From positions 62,001 through 126,000 of the forward strand of contig NZ_JABSTZ010000002.1 of the NCBI RefSeq assembly GCF_013283745.1: a stretch of 64,000 bases of DNA, read 5' to 3'. The translations under genes and the position numbers were made by a program. Below are positions 25,476 to 36,876 of the stretch, piece after piece (positions within the stretch are counted from its first letter, which is position 1; each line of letters begins with the position of its first letter). The notes beneath the pieces are model-generated. The model ran no database searches and was not told the origin of the DNA. It worked only from the letters and a program-made list of their open reading frames with translations. The stretch is from Aeromicrobium stalagmiti (GTDB lineage: Bacteria; Actinomycetota; Actinomycetes; Propionibacteriales; Nocardioidaceae).

Positions 25476-26018
25476 ATGGGCCTCGACGAGCTGGGACTGA
25501 TCGGCGCTGCCATCGCCGTGGGTCTCGGTGCGGCGGTCCTGCCGGTGTTCGTCAACGCCGAGGTCTACGTCGTCGCGATCGGCGCCACGGTCAACAGCCG
25601 GCCGTTCCTCGCCCTGCTGATCCTCATCCACGTCATCGCCACCACGATCGGCAAGGCGTTCGTCTTCCAGCTGGCCCGCAAGGGCACCAACAAGATCCGG
25701 ATGGTCGAGCCGAGACCTCCCCGCAGCGCCTTCTCGGCGCGCCTGCGTCGGATCGGCCGATGGATGTCGGGCACCCGCTTCTTCCAGTGGATCAAACGGG
25801 TCAACGACTGGCTGCTGACGCTGCTCGACCGTCCCTACTCCGGCGGGCTGACGGCCTTCATGTCGTCGCTCATCGGCATTCCGCCGCTGGCGATCGTGAC
25901 GATCCTCGCGGGAGCGTCGAAGCAGCCGCAGTGGCTGTTCCTGACGATGGTGTTCACCGGGCGCCTCATCCAGTTCCTCGCCATCGCCTTCCTGCTCCAC
26001 CAGGTCAGCTGGTTCTGA
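25476..26018 (+). CDS. Polytopic membrane protein, DedA/VTT-like
   Basis: This 180-residue protein has about four to five hydrophobic segments (LIGAAIAVGLGAAVLPVFV; YVVAIGATVNSRPFLALLILIHVIATTIG; GLTAFMSSLIGIPPLAIVTILAG; FLTMVFTGRLIQFLAIAFLL). A basic loop separates the second and third groups. The pattern resembles small DedA/VTT family proteins, but the family signature is weak, so that label is tentative. TAGGCT lies 10 nt upstream of the ATG, suggesting its own promoter within the prmC-ywlC cluster. Confidence 0.65.
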   Translation: MGLDELGLIGAAIAVGLGAAVLPVFVNAEVYVVAIGATVNSRPFLALLILIHVIATTIGKAFVFQLARKGTNKIRMVEPRPPRSAFSARLRRIGRWMSGTRFFQWIKRVNDWLLTLLDRPYSGGLTAFMSSLIGIPPLAIVTILAGASKQPQWLFLTMVFTGRLIQFLAIAFLLHQVSWF

Positions 26019-26040
26019 GCCCGGCGCCTAGGATGGCCGG

Positions 26041-26766
26041 GTGAAGTTCGACTGCAGTGTTGACGAGGAGTTCGACCGAGGTCTGCTGGCGGCACAGGCA
26101 GCGCTCGAGGAGGGCAAGCTCGTCGTCCTGCCCACCGACACCGTCTACGGCCTGGCCGCCGACGCCTTCTCGCCGCGTGCCGTCCAGAACCTCCTCGACG
26201 CGAAGGGTCGCGGGCGCGACATGCCGCCGCCCGTGCTCGTCGGCGCGCCCACGACGCTCGACGCGCTCGCGGTCGACATCCCCACCTGGCTCCGGTCGAT
26301 GGTCGAGGCCCTGTGGCCCGGGCCCCTGACGATCATCTGCCACCAGCAGCCGTCCCTGACGTGGGACCTCGGCGAGACGCACAACACGGTGGCCATCCGG
26401 ATGCCCGACGACAAGCGGGCTCTCGCCCTGCTCAAGCAGACCGGCCCGCTCGCCGTCAGCAGCGCCAACACGACGGGGGAGCCGGCCGCGCAGACGATCG
26501 AGCAGGCCCAGGACATGCTCGGGGGGCGCGTCGCGGTCTACCTCGACGGCGGTCCGACGTCGTCCGGCGTTCCGTCGACGATCGTCGACGCGACGGGCAC
26601 GACGCCGCGCGTGCTGCGCCAGGGCGCCGTGCCGCTCGACGTGCTCCACACGTTCAACAACACGATCGAGCCCGCCGACGAGCCCAGCACCGAAGCGCCC
26701 AGCACCGAAGCGCCCACCACCGAGCCGCCCGGTTCCGACGACTCCAGCGCCGAGGATCCGGCCTAG
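26041..26766 (+). CDS. ywlC: L-threonylcarbamoyladenylate synthase (Sua5/YwlC/TsaC)
   Basis: This 241-residue enzyme makes threonylcarbamoyl-AMP for the t6A37 modification of tRNAs. The YrdC fold is seen in VVLPTDTVYGLAADAFSP, the KGRGRDMPPPVLVG substrate loop and LAVSSANTTGEPAAQT. The C-terminal 35 residues are an acidic Thr/Ser/Pro/Glu tail with a direct repeat (STEAPSTEAPTTEPP) not needed for the fold. The GTG start is 6 nt after TAGGAT (26029-26034), so leaderless. It lies 1 nt before wecA. Confidence 0.93.
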   Translation: MKFDCSVDEEFDRGLLAAQAALEEGKLVVLPTDTVYGLAADAFSPRAVQNLLDAKGRGRDMPPPVLVGAPTTLDALAVDIPTWLRSMVEALWPGPLTIICHQQPSLTWDLGETHNTVAIRMPDDKRALALLKQTGPLAVSSANTTGEPAAQTIEQAQDMLGGRVAVYLDGGPTSSGVPSTIVDATGTTPRVLRQGAVPLDVLHTFNNTIEPADEPSTEAPSTEAPTTEPPGSDDSSAEDPA

Positions 26767-27888
26767 ATGCGCGAGTACCTCGTCGTCTTCGGTATCGCGC
26801 TCGGCGTCACCTACCTGCTGGCCTCGATCGCCCGTCAGATGGCCTACCGCTTCGGTGCCGTCGCGCGGGTGCGCGACCGCGACGTCCACGCGATCCCGAC
26901 GCCCTACTTCGGCGGCCCGGCGATGCTGGGCGGCATCATCGCGGCCTACCTCGTCGCGACGAACCTGCCGTTCCTCTCGCTGGCCGACGACGGCGTGTTC
27001 AAGGACGCGCAGGCGGTCGTCCTCGGTGGCGCCGTCATCTGCCTCGTGGGCATCGTCGACGACCTCTACGAGCTCGACGCCCTGAGCAAGTTCGCCGGGC
27101 AGGTGCTCGCCGGCGTGATCGTCGTGGCCCAGGGGGTGCAGTTCGTCTACCTGCCGCTCTACGGCAACTACATCGGCCTCGACCAGGTGCAGGCCATGAT
27201 CTTCACGGTGCTGCTGATCGTCGGCACGGCCAACGCCGTCAACTTCGTCGACGGCCTCGACGGCCTGGCCGCCGGCATGGTCGCGATAGGCGCGGTGGCG
27301 TTCTTCGCCTACGCCTTCATCCTCGCGGTCGAGAACGGCGAGACCCGCGCGATCGCCGCGGCCCTGCTGACCGCGTCGCTCGCCGGTGCGTGCATCGGCA
27401 TCCTGCCGCACAACTTCTTCCCGGCCCGCATGTTCATCGGCGACTCGGGCTCGATGCTGATCGGCTTCGTCCTGGCGTGCTCGTCGATCAGCCTGACCGG
27501 CCAGTTCCCGGCCACCGAGCTGTCCGAGGGCATCGGGGGAGCGGAGGCGAGCTTCCTGCCGGCGCTGCTGCCCCTCATCCTGCCCTTCACGATCCTGCTC
27601 GTGCCGTTCGTCGACCTGGCGCTGGCGGTGGTGCGACGCACCCGCGCCGGACGCTCGCCGTTCAGCCCCGACAAGATGCACATCCACCACCGCCTGCTCG
27701 AGATCGGTCACTCGCACCGCCGCGCCGTCCTGCTGATGTACGCCTTCGCGGGTCTCGTCGCGTTCGGCAGCGTCGTCATCAGCCTGTTCAGCGGCTGGCA
27801 GTCGATCGCCGGCTTCAGCGCCCTCGCCGTGGTGACGATCGCCGCGGTGTTCCTGCTCCCCAAGCTCGAAGAGAAGGTCTGGTCATGA
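26767..27888 (+). CDS. wecA: Undecaprenyl-phosphate GlcNAc-1-phosphate transferase (WecA/MraY family)
   Basis: This 373-residue polytopic membrane enzyme transfers a sugar phosphate, usually GlcNAc-1-P, to the lipid carrier at the start of arabinogalactan or teichoic-acid-type linker synthesis. About 11 helices are visible. The Asp-rich motif is GIVDDLYELD. The NAVNFVDGLDGLAAG and MFIGDSGSMLIGF segments and the cytoplasmic PDKMHIHHRLL motif are diagnostic. The same position in M. tuberculosis is occupied by rfe/wecA. The stop codon overlaps the next gene. Confidence 0.94.
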   Translation: MREYLVVFGIALGVTYLLASIARQMAYRFGAVARVRDRDVHAIPTPYFGGPAMLGGIIAAYLVATNLPFLSLADDGVFKDAQAVVLGGAVICLVGIVDDLYELDALSKFAGQVLAGVIVVAQGVQFVYLPLYGNYIGLDQVQAMIFTVLLIVGTANAVNFVDGLDGLAAGMVAIGAVAFFAYAFILAVENGETRAIAAALLTASLAGACIGILPHNFFPARMFIGDSGSMLIGFVLACSSISLTGQFPATELSEGIGGAEASFLPALLPLILPFTILLVPFVDLALAVVRRTRAGRSPFSPDKMHIHHRLLEIGHSHRRAVLLMYAFAGLVAFGSVVISLFSGWQSIAGFSALAVVTIAAVFLLPKLEEKVWS

Positions 27889-28310
27889 CCCAGCCACGTT
27901 CCACCATCGCCACGACGATCCGCTCGGTGGTCCTGCCCGTCCTGACGGTGACCGTGGTCGCCGTGGTCGTCGCCGCACTCGTCGGGGGAGCCGACTCGGC
28001 CGTCGGTGCGCTCGTCGGCGGCCTGCTGGTCGCGGTCTTCCTGAGCTCCAACACGTCGGTCCTCGAGACCACCACGAAGGCCAATCCGCAGCTCGCGCTG
28101 CTGGTCGCGCTGACCCTCTTCACGGGCAAGGTGGCCGTGATGCTGGTCCTTCTGGCGGTGTTCACGAGCTCCGACCAGGTGGCCGACCACATCGACTCCA
28201 AGTCCCTCGGTCTGACCCTCCTGGCGGCGTCCCTGCTGTCGACCGTCCTGCAAGTCGTTGCGTACCGCAATCAGCGCGTACCCACCTATGACCTGAGTAA
28301 CAAGGACTGA
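27885..28310 (+). CDS. AtpI-like membrane protein upstream of the ATP synthase operon
   Basis: This 141-residue protein has four transmembrane segments and overlaps wecA by 4 nt (ATGA). Position and size fit the AtpI/Rv1303-type proteins that precede atpB and assist c-ring assembly or ion supply. Sequence similarity between such proteins is low, so the assignment rests on context. Confidence 0.75.
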   Translation: MTQPRSTIATTIRSVVLPVLTVTVVAVVVAALVGGADSAVGALVGGLLVAVFLSSNTSVLETTTKANPQLALLVALTLFTGKVAVMLVLLAVFTSSDQVADHIDSKSLGLTLLAASLLSTVLQVVAYRNQRVPTYDLSNKD

Positions 28311-28341
28311 CCAGACCCTGATAGCCTCGGCACTGCGAACG

Positions 28342-28366
28342 GAACCCGCGCCACGCGCCTGGGTTC
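28342..28366 (+). terminator. Hairpin between the AtpI-like gene and atpB
   Basis: GAACCC (28342-28347) pairs with GGGTTC (28361-28366), and an inner GCGC-CAC-GCGC helix extends it. It could terminate wecA transcription or form part of the atp leader. No T-tract is present. Confidence 0.45.
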
Positions 28367-28445
28367 GTCGCACGACAATGACGCTGGCCGTATGCCCCAT
28401 CGACGCAAGTCGCGGGCGACCGCGCCATGAGACAAAGGTGAATGA

Positions 28446-29246
28446 GTGACGCTCGCCTCGATCACGTTCGCTGGCTCCGAGAGCCCGCCGAGCCCCGGAC
28501 CGGCCGACTTCGATCTGCCCGCGGTGTTCCACATCGGTGAGTTCGGCGTCACCAAGCCGATGCTGCTGGTGGTGCTGTCCGGCTTCCTGATCGTGGGTCT
28601 GTTCGCGCGGCTAGCCCGGCCCGCCGCGGTCGTTCCCGGTCGCGGCCAGTTCGCCGGCGAGCTCGTCTACGGATTCGTCCGCAACGGCATCGCCCGCGAG
28701 AACATCGGCTCGCACGACTTCATGAAGTTCGTCCCCTACCTGTTCACGATCTTCCTGTTCGTGCTGGTCAACAACTTCTACGGCCTGGTCCCGTTCATCC
28801 AGTTCCCGTCGATGTCGCACATCGGCTACCCGATCGCGATCGCCGTGATGAGCTGGATCGTCTACAACGGCGCGGGCATCGCCAAGAAGGGCTTCGTCGG
28901 CTACCTCAAGCACGAGACCGTGCCGGCCGGCATGAAGGGCCCGATCCTCCTGCTGCTGGTGCCGCTGGAGTTCCTGTCCAACATCCTGCTGCGTCCCATC
29001 ACGCTGACGCTGCGTCTGTTCGCGACGATGTTCGCGGGCCACCTGCTCCTCATCCTGTTCTCCCTCGGCGGCGAGTACCTGCTGCTGCACTCGGAGAACG
29101 CCCTGCGCTACCCGGCCGGCATCGTGTCGATCCTGCTGGCGATCGCCATCAGCTTCCTGGAGATCCTCATCATGTTCCTCCAGGCGTACGTGTTCACGCT
29201 GCTCTCGTCGATGTACATCGGCGAGGCGCTGGCCGACGAGCACTGA
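28446..29246 (+). CDS. atpB: ATP synthase F0 subunit a
   Basis: This 266-residue proton-channel subunit of the F1Fo ATP synthase carries the essential arginine in [21 protein letters not shown]. The C-terminal pair of helices contains [21 protein letters not shown]. The GTG follows AAAGGTGA and starts the atpBEFHAGDC operon. Confidence 0.97.
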   Translation: MTLASITFAGSESPPSPGPADFDLPAVFHIGEFGVTKPMLLVVLSGFLIVGLFARLARPAAVVPGRGQFAGELVYGFVRNGIARENIGSHDFMKFVPYLFTIFLFVLVNNFYGLVPFIQFPSMSHIGYPIAIAVMSWIVYNGAGIAKKGFVGYLKHETVPAGMKGPILLLLVPLEFLSNILLRPITLTLRLFATMFAGHLLLILFSLGGEYLLLHSENALRYPAGIVSILLAIAISFLEILIMFLQAYVFTLLSSMYIGEALADEH

Positions 29247-29319
29247 GCAACCCCCAGACCAACAACTTCATATCCCCACCCGCGACGCTCGACCGAGCGT
29301 CACAACGAAAGGAAATGCC

Positions 29320-29529
29320 GTGGGAGGCACTCTCAACATGATCGGCCTCGGCCTGGCTGCCATCGGGCCTGGTATCGGCGTCGGCCTCATCTTCGCCGCG
29401 TTCGTCACCGGAGTCGCTCGTCAGCCCGAGGCTGAGGGCAAGCTGCGCCAGATCGCCATCCTGGGATTCGTCCTCGCCGAGCAGTTCTTCATCATCGCGC
29501 TCGCGCTGGCGTTCGTCCTCAAGCCGTAG
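29320..29529 (+). CDS. atpE: ATP synthase F0 subunit c
   Basis: This 69-residue hairpin protein forms the rotor ring. The proton-carrying carboxylate is Glu54 (VLAEQFFI), and the cytoplasmic loop is R34-Q35-P36. It is preceded by GAAAGGAAA, the strong ribosome binding site expected of the most abundant subunit. Confidence 0.97.
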   Translation: MGGTLNMIGLGLAAIGPGIGVGLIFAAFVTGVARQPEAEGKLRQIAILGFVLAEQFFIIALALAFVLKP

Positions 29530-29565
29530 CACCGCCGGACTATTTCCAACTGACAGGGTCAAGCC

Positions 29566-30120
29566 ATGCTTTCGACAATCCTTGGTGCAGCCGGAGACGC
29601 TGCTGAGACGGAAGAGGAACTCAATCCTCTGATCCCTCACACCGCTGAGATCATCATCAGCGCTGTCGTCTTCCTCCTCATCTTCTTCCTGCTGAAGAAG
29701 ATCGTCATCCCGATGTTCGAGAAGGCGTACGCGGAGCGCACTGCTGCCATCGAAGGTGGCATCGAGGAGGCTCAGGCTGCCCAGAAGGAAGCCAGGGCCG
29801 CTCTCGAGCAGTACACCGCGCAGCTCGCCGGAGCGCGTCAGGAGGCTGCGGCCATCCGCGAGGAGGCCAAGGAGCAGGGCGCGCAGATCATCGCCGAGCT
29901 GCGGGCCCAGGCCCAGGCCGAGGCCGAGCGCATCACCTCGACGGCGCACGCGCAGGTCGAGGCCGAGCGTGCTCAGGTCCTGGCTCAGCTCAAGGGTGAG
30001 GTCGGATCCATGGCCACCGCGCTCGCGGGTCGCATCGTCGGCGAGGTTCTCGACGACTCCGCGGCCCAGAAGCGTACGGTCGAGCGCTTCATCGCCGAGC
30101 TCGAGGAGTCGGCCAACTGA
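29566..30120 (+). CDS. atpF: ATP synthase F0 subunit b
   Basis: This 184-residue peripheral stalk subunit has one N-terminal membrane helix (IIISAVVFLLIFFLLKKIV) followed by a long Ala/Glu/Gln/Arg-rich coiled coil. Mycobacteria fuse a second b domain to delta; this genome keeps b and delta separate. Confidence 0.96.
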   Translation: MLSTILGAAGDAAETEEELNPLIPHTAEIIISAVVFLLIFFLLKKIVIPMFEKAYAERTAAIEGGIEEAQAAQKEARAALEQYTAQLAGARQEAAAIREEAKEQGAQIIAELRAQAQAEAERITSTAHAQVEAERAQVLAQLKGEVGSMATALAGRIVGEVLDDSAAQKRTVERFIAELEESAN

Positions 30121-30920
30121 TGCGTGGCATTTCAGCGAAGTCGCTCCAAGAGGTCCTTGCCGCCGTCGGTGCGGTCAAGGGCTCGACGGGCGACCTCGGA
30201 GCCGAGCTGTTCAACGTCGTCTCGACGCTGGACCGCGAGCCGGCGCTCCGCCGCGTGCTGACCGACCCGTCGACCGAGGCGCAGGCCAAGGCCGGGCTCG
30301 CGAAGCAGGTCTTCGGCCAGCAGGTCAGCGCCGACGCGCTGACGGTCGTCCAGGCCGCGGTCAGCGGACGCTGGGCCTCGGGCCGCGATCTCACCGACGG
30401 TCTCGAGACCGCCGGCGTGACCGCGCTGGTCGCCGCTGCTGATGCAGCCGGTGAGCTCGACGCGGTCGAGACCGAGCTGTTCGAGGTCGGCCGCTTCGTG
30501 CGGTCCGACGCCGAGCTGCGCCAGGTCGTCTCCGACCGGGCGCTGCCGGCAGCAGCCAAGGGCGAGCTGCTGGGCAACCTGCTCGGCGGCAAGGTCACCG
30601 CGACCACGCTGGCGCTGGCCTCCCAGGCCGCCGCTGCACGCACGGGGTCGTTCGAACGTGTCCTCAGCGCGTTCGGCGAGACGGCAGCGGCTCGCCGCAG
30701 CCGTCTGCTCGCCGAGGTGCGGGTCGCCTACGAGCTCGACGACACCGAGAAGAACCGCCTGGCCGCCGCGCTGGGCACGAAGTACGGACGGGACGTCCAC
30801 CTCAACATCGTCATCGATCCCTCGGTCATCGGAGGCATCTCCGTCTCCGTCGCCGGCGAGGTGGTCGACGGCTCCATGTCCACGCGCCTCGAAGTCGCCC
30901 GCCGGCGTCTTGCAGGCTAG
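30120..30920 (+). CDS. atpH: ATP synthase F1 subunit delta
   Basis: This 266-residue delta subunit links F1 to the peripheral stalk. The C-terminal part ([34 protein letters not shown]) is the conserved OSCP/delta motif. It is longer than E. coli delta (177), as usual in actinobacteria. The ATG overlaps the atpF stop codon. Confidence 0.96.
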   Translation: MRGISAKSLQEVLAAVGAVKGSTGDLGAELFNVVSTLDREPALRRVLTDPSTEAQAKAGLAKQVFGQQVSADALTVVQAAVSGRWASGRDLTDGLETAGVTALVAAADAAGELDAVETELFEVGRFVRSDAELRQVVSDRALPAAAKGELLGNLLGGKVTATTLALASQAAAARTGSFERVLSAFGETAAARRSRLLAEVRVAYELDDTEKNRLAAALGTKYGRDVHLNIVIDPSVIGGISVSVAGEVVDGSMSTRLEVARRRLAG

Positions 30921-30972
30921 AACCACCCTCCCCGACAGCACCCTTTTCACAACCAAGAAGGCAGGCAACAAC

Positions 30973-32613
30973 ATGGCGGAACTCACGATCCGTCCGGACG
31001 AGATCCGCGACGCGTTGCAGAAGTTCGTGGCCGACTACAAGCCGAGCGCCGCTGCGACCGAAGAGGTCGGCATCGTCGCGAGCGCCGGTGACGGCATCGC
31101 CCGTGTCGAGGGCCTTCCCTCGGCCATGGCCAACGAGCTCCTCGAGTTCGAGGACGGCACGCTGGGCCTTGCGCTCAACCTGGACGTCCGCGAGATCGGT
31201 GTCGTCATCCTGGGTGAGTTCTCCGGCATCGAGGAGGGACAGACCGTCCGTCGTACGGGCGAGGTCCTCTCGGTCCCCGTCGGCGACAACTACCTCGGCC
31301 GCGTCGTCGACCCGCTCGGCACCCCGATCGACGGCCTCGGCGAGATCAAGACCGACAAGCGCCGTGCGCTGGAGCTCCAGGCTCCCAACGTCATGCAGCG
31401 CAAGAGCGTCCACGAGCCGATGATGACCGGCCTCAAGGCCATCGACTCGCTGACGCCGATCGGCCGTGGCCAGCGTCAGCTGATCATCGGTGACCGTCAG
31501 ACGGGCAAGACCGCGATCGCGATCGACACGATCATCAACCAGAAGGAGTTCTGGGAGAGCGGCGACCCGACCAAGCAGGTTCGCTGCATCTACGTCGCGA
31601 TCGGCCAGAAGGGCTCGACCATCGCCGCCGTGCGTGGCGCCCTCGAGGACGCCGGCGCACTGGAGTACACGACGATCGTCGCCGCTCCCGCGTCGGACTC
31701 GGCTGGGTTCAAGTACCTCGCCCCCTACACCGGCTCGGCCATCGGCCAGGAGTGGATGTACGCGGGCAAGCACGTGCTGATCATCTTTGACGACCTGTCG
31801 AAGCAGGCCGAGGCCTACCGCGCCGTGTCGCTGCTGCTGCGTCGTCCGCCGGGACGTGAGGCATACCCGGGTGACGTCTTCTACCTGCACTCGCGTCTGC
31901 TCGAGCGTTGCGCCAAGCTCAGCGACGAGCTGGGCGCCGGCTCGATGACGGGTCTGCCGATCATCGAGACCAAGGCCAACGACGTGTCGGCCTACATCCC
32001 GACCAACGTCATCTCGATCACCGACGGTCAGATCTTCCTGCAGTCCGACCTCTTCAACGCCAACCAGCGTCCCGCGGTCGACGTCGGCATCTCGGTGTCG
32101 CGCGTCGGTGGTGCAGCGATGCAGAAGTCGATGAAGTCCGTCACCGGATCGCTCAAGGTCGAGCTCGCCCAGTACCGCGCGATGGAGGCGTTCGCGATGT
32201 TCGCGTCCGACCTCGACGCCGCGTCCAAGCAGCAGCTCGCCCGTGGCCAGCGCATCATGGAGCTGTTCAAGCAGGGTCAGTACGCGCCGTTCCCGGTCGA
32301 GAACCAGGTCGTCTCGATCTGGGCCGCCTCGGCGGGCAAGCTCGACGCCGTGCCGGTCGAGGACATCACGCGCTTCGAGACCGAGTTCCTCGACTACCTC
32401 AAGCGTTCGCACAGCGAGGTTCTCGCCGCGATCCGTGAGACCGGCAAGTTCGAGGACGACAACAAGCAGGCTCTCGAGGCTGCCTACGACACCTTCACCG
32501 ATCAGTTCGAGACCTCGGACGGCGGCTCGATCAAGGCCGGCCACGAGGAGTTCGAGGCCCTCGCCGACGAAGACGTCGAGCAGGAGCAGATCGTCAAGCA
32601 GAAGCGGGGCTGA
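30973..32613 (+). CDS. atpA: ATP synthase F1 subunit alpha
   Basis: This 546-residue regulatory nucleotide-binding subunit has the Walker A motif [13 protein letters not shown] and the alpha/beta signature [14 protein letters not shown]. The C-terminal tail is acidic ([15 protein letters not shown]), an extension also found in mycobacterial alpha, where it suppresses ATP hydrolysis. The start was set at [11 protein letters not shown]. Confidence 0.97.
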   Translation: MAELTIRPDEIRDALQKFVADYKPSAAATEEVGIVASAGDGIARVEGLPSAMANELLEFEDGTLGLALNLDVREIGVVILGEFSGIEEGQTVRRTGEVLSVPVGDNYLGRVVDPLGTPIDGLGEIKTDKRRALELQAPNVMQRKSVHEPMMTGLKAIDSLTPIGRGQRQLIIGDRQTGKTAIAIDTIINQKEFWESGDPTKQVRCIYVAIGQKGSTIAAVRGALEDAGALEYTTIVAAPASDSAGFKYLAPYTGSAIGQEWMYAGKHVLIIFDDLSKQAEAYRAVSLLLRRPPGREAYPGDVFYLHSRLLERCAKLSDELGAGSMTGLPIIETKANDVSAYIPTNVISITDGQIFLQSDLFNANQRPAVDVGISVSRVGGAAMQKSMKSVTGSLKVELAQYRAMEAFAMFASDLDAASKQQLARGQRIMELFKQGQYAPFPVENQVVSIWAASAGKLDAVPVEDITRFETEFLDYLKRSHSEVLAAIRETGKFEDDNKQALEAAYDTFTDQFETSDGGSIKAGHEEFEALADEDVEQEQIVKQKRG

Positions 32614-32615
32614 CG

Positions 32616-35004
<2,389 letters not shown>

Positions 35005-35005
<1 letters not shown>

Positions 35006-35385
35006 TGGCAGATCCGATTCAGATCGAGCTGGTGGCCGCCGACCGCGTCGTGTGGTCGGGCCAGGCGCGCGAGGTCATCGCCCGCACCGTCGAGGGTGAC
35101 CTCGGCGTGCTGGCGGGCCACGCGCCGCTGCTGTCGCTCCTGGTCCCCGGCGTGGTGGAGATCTACCCCTTCGAGGGTGGTGACACCGTCTTCGCCGCTG
35201 TCGAGGAGGGCTTCTTGTCGGTTGCCGACAACCACGTGTCGATCCTGAGCGAGGACGCGTTCCTCGCCTCGGAGATCGACGCGGCGGCGGTCAAGGCCGA
35301 CCTCGAGGCTGCGCAGAAGGACGAGGACGGCGCCGCCGTCCTGCGTGCCGAGGCCAAGCTGCGCCTCGTCGACAAGGCGTCCTGA
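35005..35385 (+). CDS. atpC: ATP synthase F1 subunit epsilon
   Basis: This 126-residue subunit has the beta-sandwich N-terminal domain (VWSGQAREVIARTVEGDLGVLAGHAPLLSLL) and a short C-terminal helical region. It couples to gamma and can inhibit hydrolysis. Its start overlaps the atpD stop codon (TGATG). Confidence 0.96.
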
Positions 35386-35408
35386 CGCACTGAGAGGGGG
35401 GATCGCCC

Positions 35409-35855
35409 GTGCCGCTGTGGTGGTGGTTGGTCGATGCCCTCGCGTTCGTCGTGGCGGCGCTGGTGCTGCTGGTCGTCGGGCTCCTGGTCCGTCGGCGGGT
35501 GCTCGCGCGATCCGGTGGCACGTTCGAGATGAGCGTCAACCGGGGCGCGGACGCCCAGGCGAGCGGGTGGATGCTGGGGCTGGCGGTCTATCGCGACACC
35601 GAGCTCGAGTGGTTCCGCACCTTCTCGCTGTCGATGCGACCGCGCTACCGGTTCACCCGCGGCGACGTGCGCATCGATGGGCGGCGTGAGCCGGTCGGCC
35701 ACGAGGTGCATGCGATCCATGCGGGTCACCTCATCGTCGGCACCCAGAACGCCTCGGGCGTGCAGCAGTTCGCGATGAGTCCCAACGCGCTGACGGGGCT
35801 GCTGTCGTGGCTCGAGTCGTCACCGCCGGGCCAGCGCGTCAACAACGTTCTCTGA
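35409..35855 (+). CDS. DUF2550 membrane-anchored protein
   Basis: This 148-residue protein has one N-terminal membrane helix (ALAFVVAALVLLVVGLLV) followed by a soluble domain with WMLGLAVYRDTELEWFRTFSLSMRPRY. This is the actinobacterial DUF2550 family, found directly after atpC (Rv1312 in M. tuberculosis). The function is unknown. GAGAGGGGGG precedes the GTG. Confidence 0.9.
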   Translation: MPLWWWLVDALAFVVAALVLLVVGLLVRRRVLARSGGTFEMSVNRGADAQASGWMLGLAVYRDTELEWFRTFSLSMRPRYRFTRGDVRIDGRREPVGHEVHAIHAGHLIVGTQNASGVQQFAMSPNALTGLLSWLESSPPGQRVNNVL

Positions 35856-35905
35856 CCCGCGACACGTCGTGGCTCTGAGGCGGCCGTACAGGTTCCCCGC
35901 ATCTG

Positions 35906-35935
35906 TTGACGGTTTCACCGCTGCGGGGAGACAAT
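35906..35935 (+). promoter_or_regulatory. Promoter of the small secreted protein gene
   Basis: TTGACG (35906-35911) and GACAAT (35930-35935) are separated by 18 nt. Transcription would start near 35942, giving a leader of about 48 nt that contains the AAGGTG ribosome binding site. Confidence 0.6.
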
Positions 35936-35989
35936 CGGGTCAGTTCTTCGGGCCACCCTGCCCGTCCCCCTGGAACAAGAAGGTGTCAC

Positions 35990-36208
35990 GTGTTCAAGCG
36001 TCTCGTCATTGCGGCATCCGTGTCGGTCGTCGCCTTCATCGGCCTTGGCCCCGGGGCCGGAGCCTCCGCTGACACCGCGACTCAGGACGTCAGCGTCAAG
36101 GCCGTCCAGTACAAGGTCAAGAGCCCCGGTCGCATCATCGACTGGGACGCACCCGCGCCGGCACCCGGCGACGGTGGTGCGACCACCCAGCGCATCGACT
36201 GGGACTGA
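35990..36208 (+). CDS. Small secreted protein of unknown function
   Basis: This 72-residue protein starts at GTG 35990 with a signal peptide (FKRLVIAASVSVVAFIGLGPGAGASA, cleavage likely after ASA). The mature part is about 45 residues, with two copies of a short R-I-(I)-D-W-D motif (RIIDWDAPAP and QRIDWD). The repeated acidic-aromatic motif is unusual. It ends 1 nt before the convergent adenosyltransferase gene, with no terminator between them. Confidence 0.75.
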   Translation: MFKRLVIAASVSVVAFIGLGPGAGASADTATQDVSVKAVQYKVKSPGRIIDWDAPAPAPGDGGATTQRIDWD

Positions 36209-36209
36209 T

Positions 36210-36785
36210 CTAGTCGCGCTCGCCGCCGGGAACCCAGAGCACGTCGCCCTGCTCCCGGTTGGCGTGGCGCCCCAGGATGAACAGCAGGTCGCTGAGCCGG
36301 TTGAGGTACTTCGCGGTCAGCACGTTCATGGTGTCTCCGTGCTCCTCGAGCGCGGCCCACGCCGACCGCTCGGCTCGGCGGACGACGGTGCAGGCGATGT
36401 GCACCGCCGCGGCGGAGGGCGTCCCTCCGCGCAGGATGAAGGAGCGGAGCTTGGGCACCTGCTCGTTGTAGTGGTCGCACCATGCCTCGAGCCGGTCGAT
36501 GTAGTCCTGCTCGACCCGCAGCGGGGGGTACTCGGGGTTGTCGACGACGGGGCACGACAGGTCTGCGCCGACGTCGAACAGGTCGTTCTGGATGCGGGTG
36601 AGCACCGTGACGACCTCGTCCTCGAGACCGCCGACCGCGATGGCGAAGCCGATCTGGGCATTCGCCTCGTCGACGTCGGCGTACGCGGCCAGGCGCAGGT
36701 CGAGCTTGCTCGTGGTGCTCATGTCGCCGAGGTTGGTGGTGCCGGCGTCGCCGGTCCGCGTGTAGATCCGGGTGAGGTTGACCAT
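36210..36785 (-). CDS. Cob(I)alamin adenosyltransferase, PduO type
   Basis: This 191-residue enzyme makes adenosylcobalamin from ATP and cob(I)alamin. Diagnostic segments are IYTRTGDAGTTNLGD at the N-terminus (ATP site), ADVDEANAQIGFAI, LRGGTPSAAAVHIACTVVRRAERS and KYLNRLSDLLFILGR. The ATG lies 7 nt after TAGGAT (36798-36793), so it is probably leaderless. It is divergent from the B12-dependent ethylmalonyl-CoA mutase, whose cofactor it would supply. Confidence 0.95.
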   Translation of the reverse strand: MVNLTRIYTRTGDAGTTNLGDMSTTSKLDLRLAAYADVDEANAQIGFAIAVGGLEDEVVTVLTRIQNDLFDVGADLSCPVVDNPEYPPLRVEQDYIDRLEAWCDHYNEQVPKLRSFILRGGTPSAAAVHIACTVVRRAERSAWAALEEHGDTMNVLTAKYLNRLSDLLFILGRHANREQGDVLWVPGGERD

Positions 36786-36848
36786 GGTGGCGATCCTAGG
36801 ACGTCCATGCAATGTGAGCCATAACGCCCCGTCGAACCAGTGACCGCT

Positions 36849-36870
36849 CAGGTTACGGAGAGGTAACCTG
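36849..36870 (+). promoter_or_regulatory. Perfect inverted-repeat operator over the ecm -10 box
   Basis: CAGGTTAC (36849-36856) and GTAACCTG (36863-36870) form perfect 8-bp arms around a 6-nt spacer. The right arm contains TAACCT (36864-36869), which is the -10 hexamer 7 nt before the ATG. A -35-like GTGACC sits 18 nt upstream. Related dyads with identical geometry occur at the ccr and thiolase promoters. Confidence 0.75.
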
Positions 36871-36876
36871 ACCCCC

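Noticed and set aside
26005-27717. A 570-codon minus-strand frame opposite ywlC and wecA
   Set aside because: Antisense to two well-conserved genes; low-complexity, charged product without a domain.
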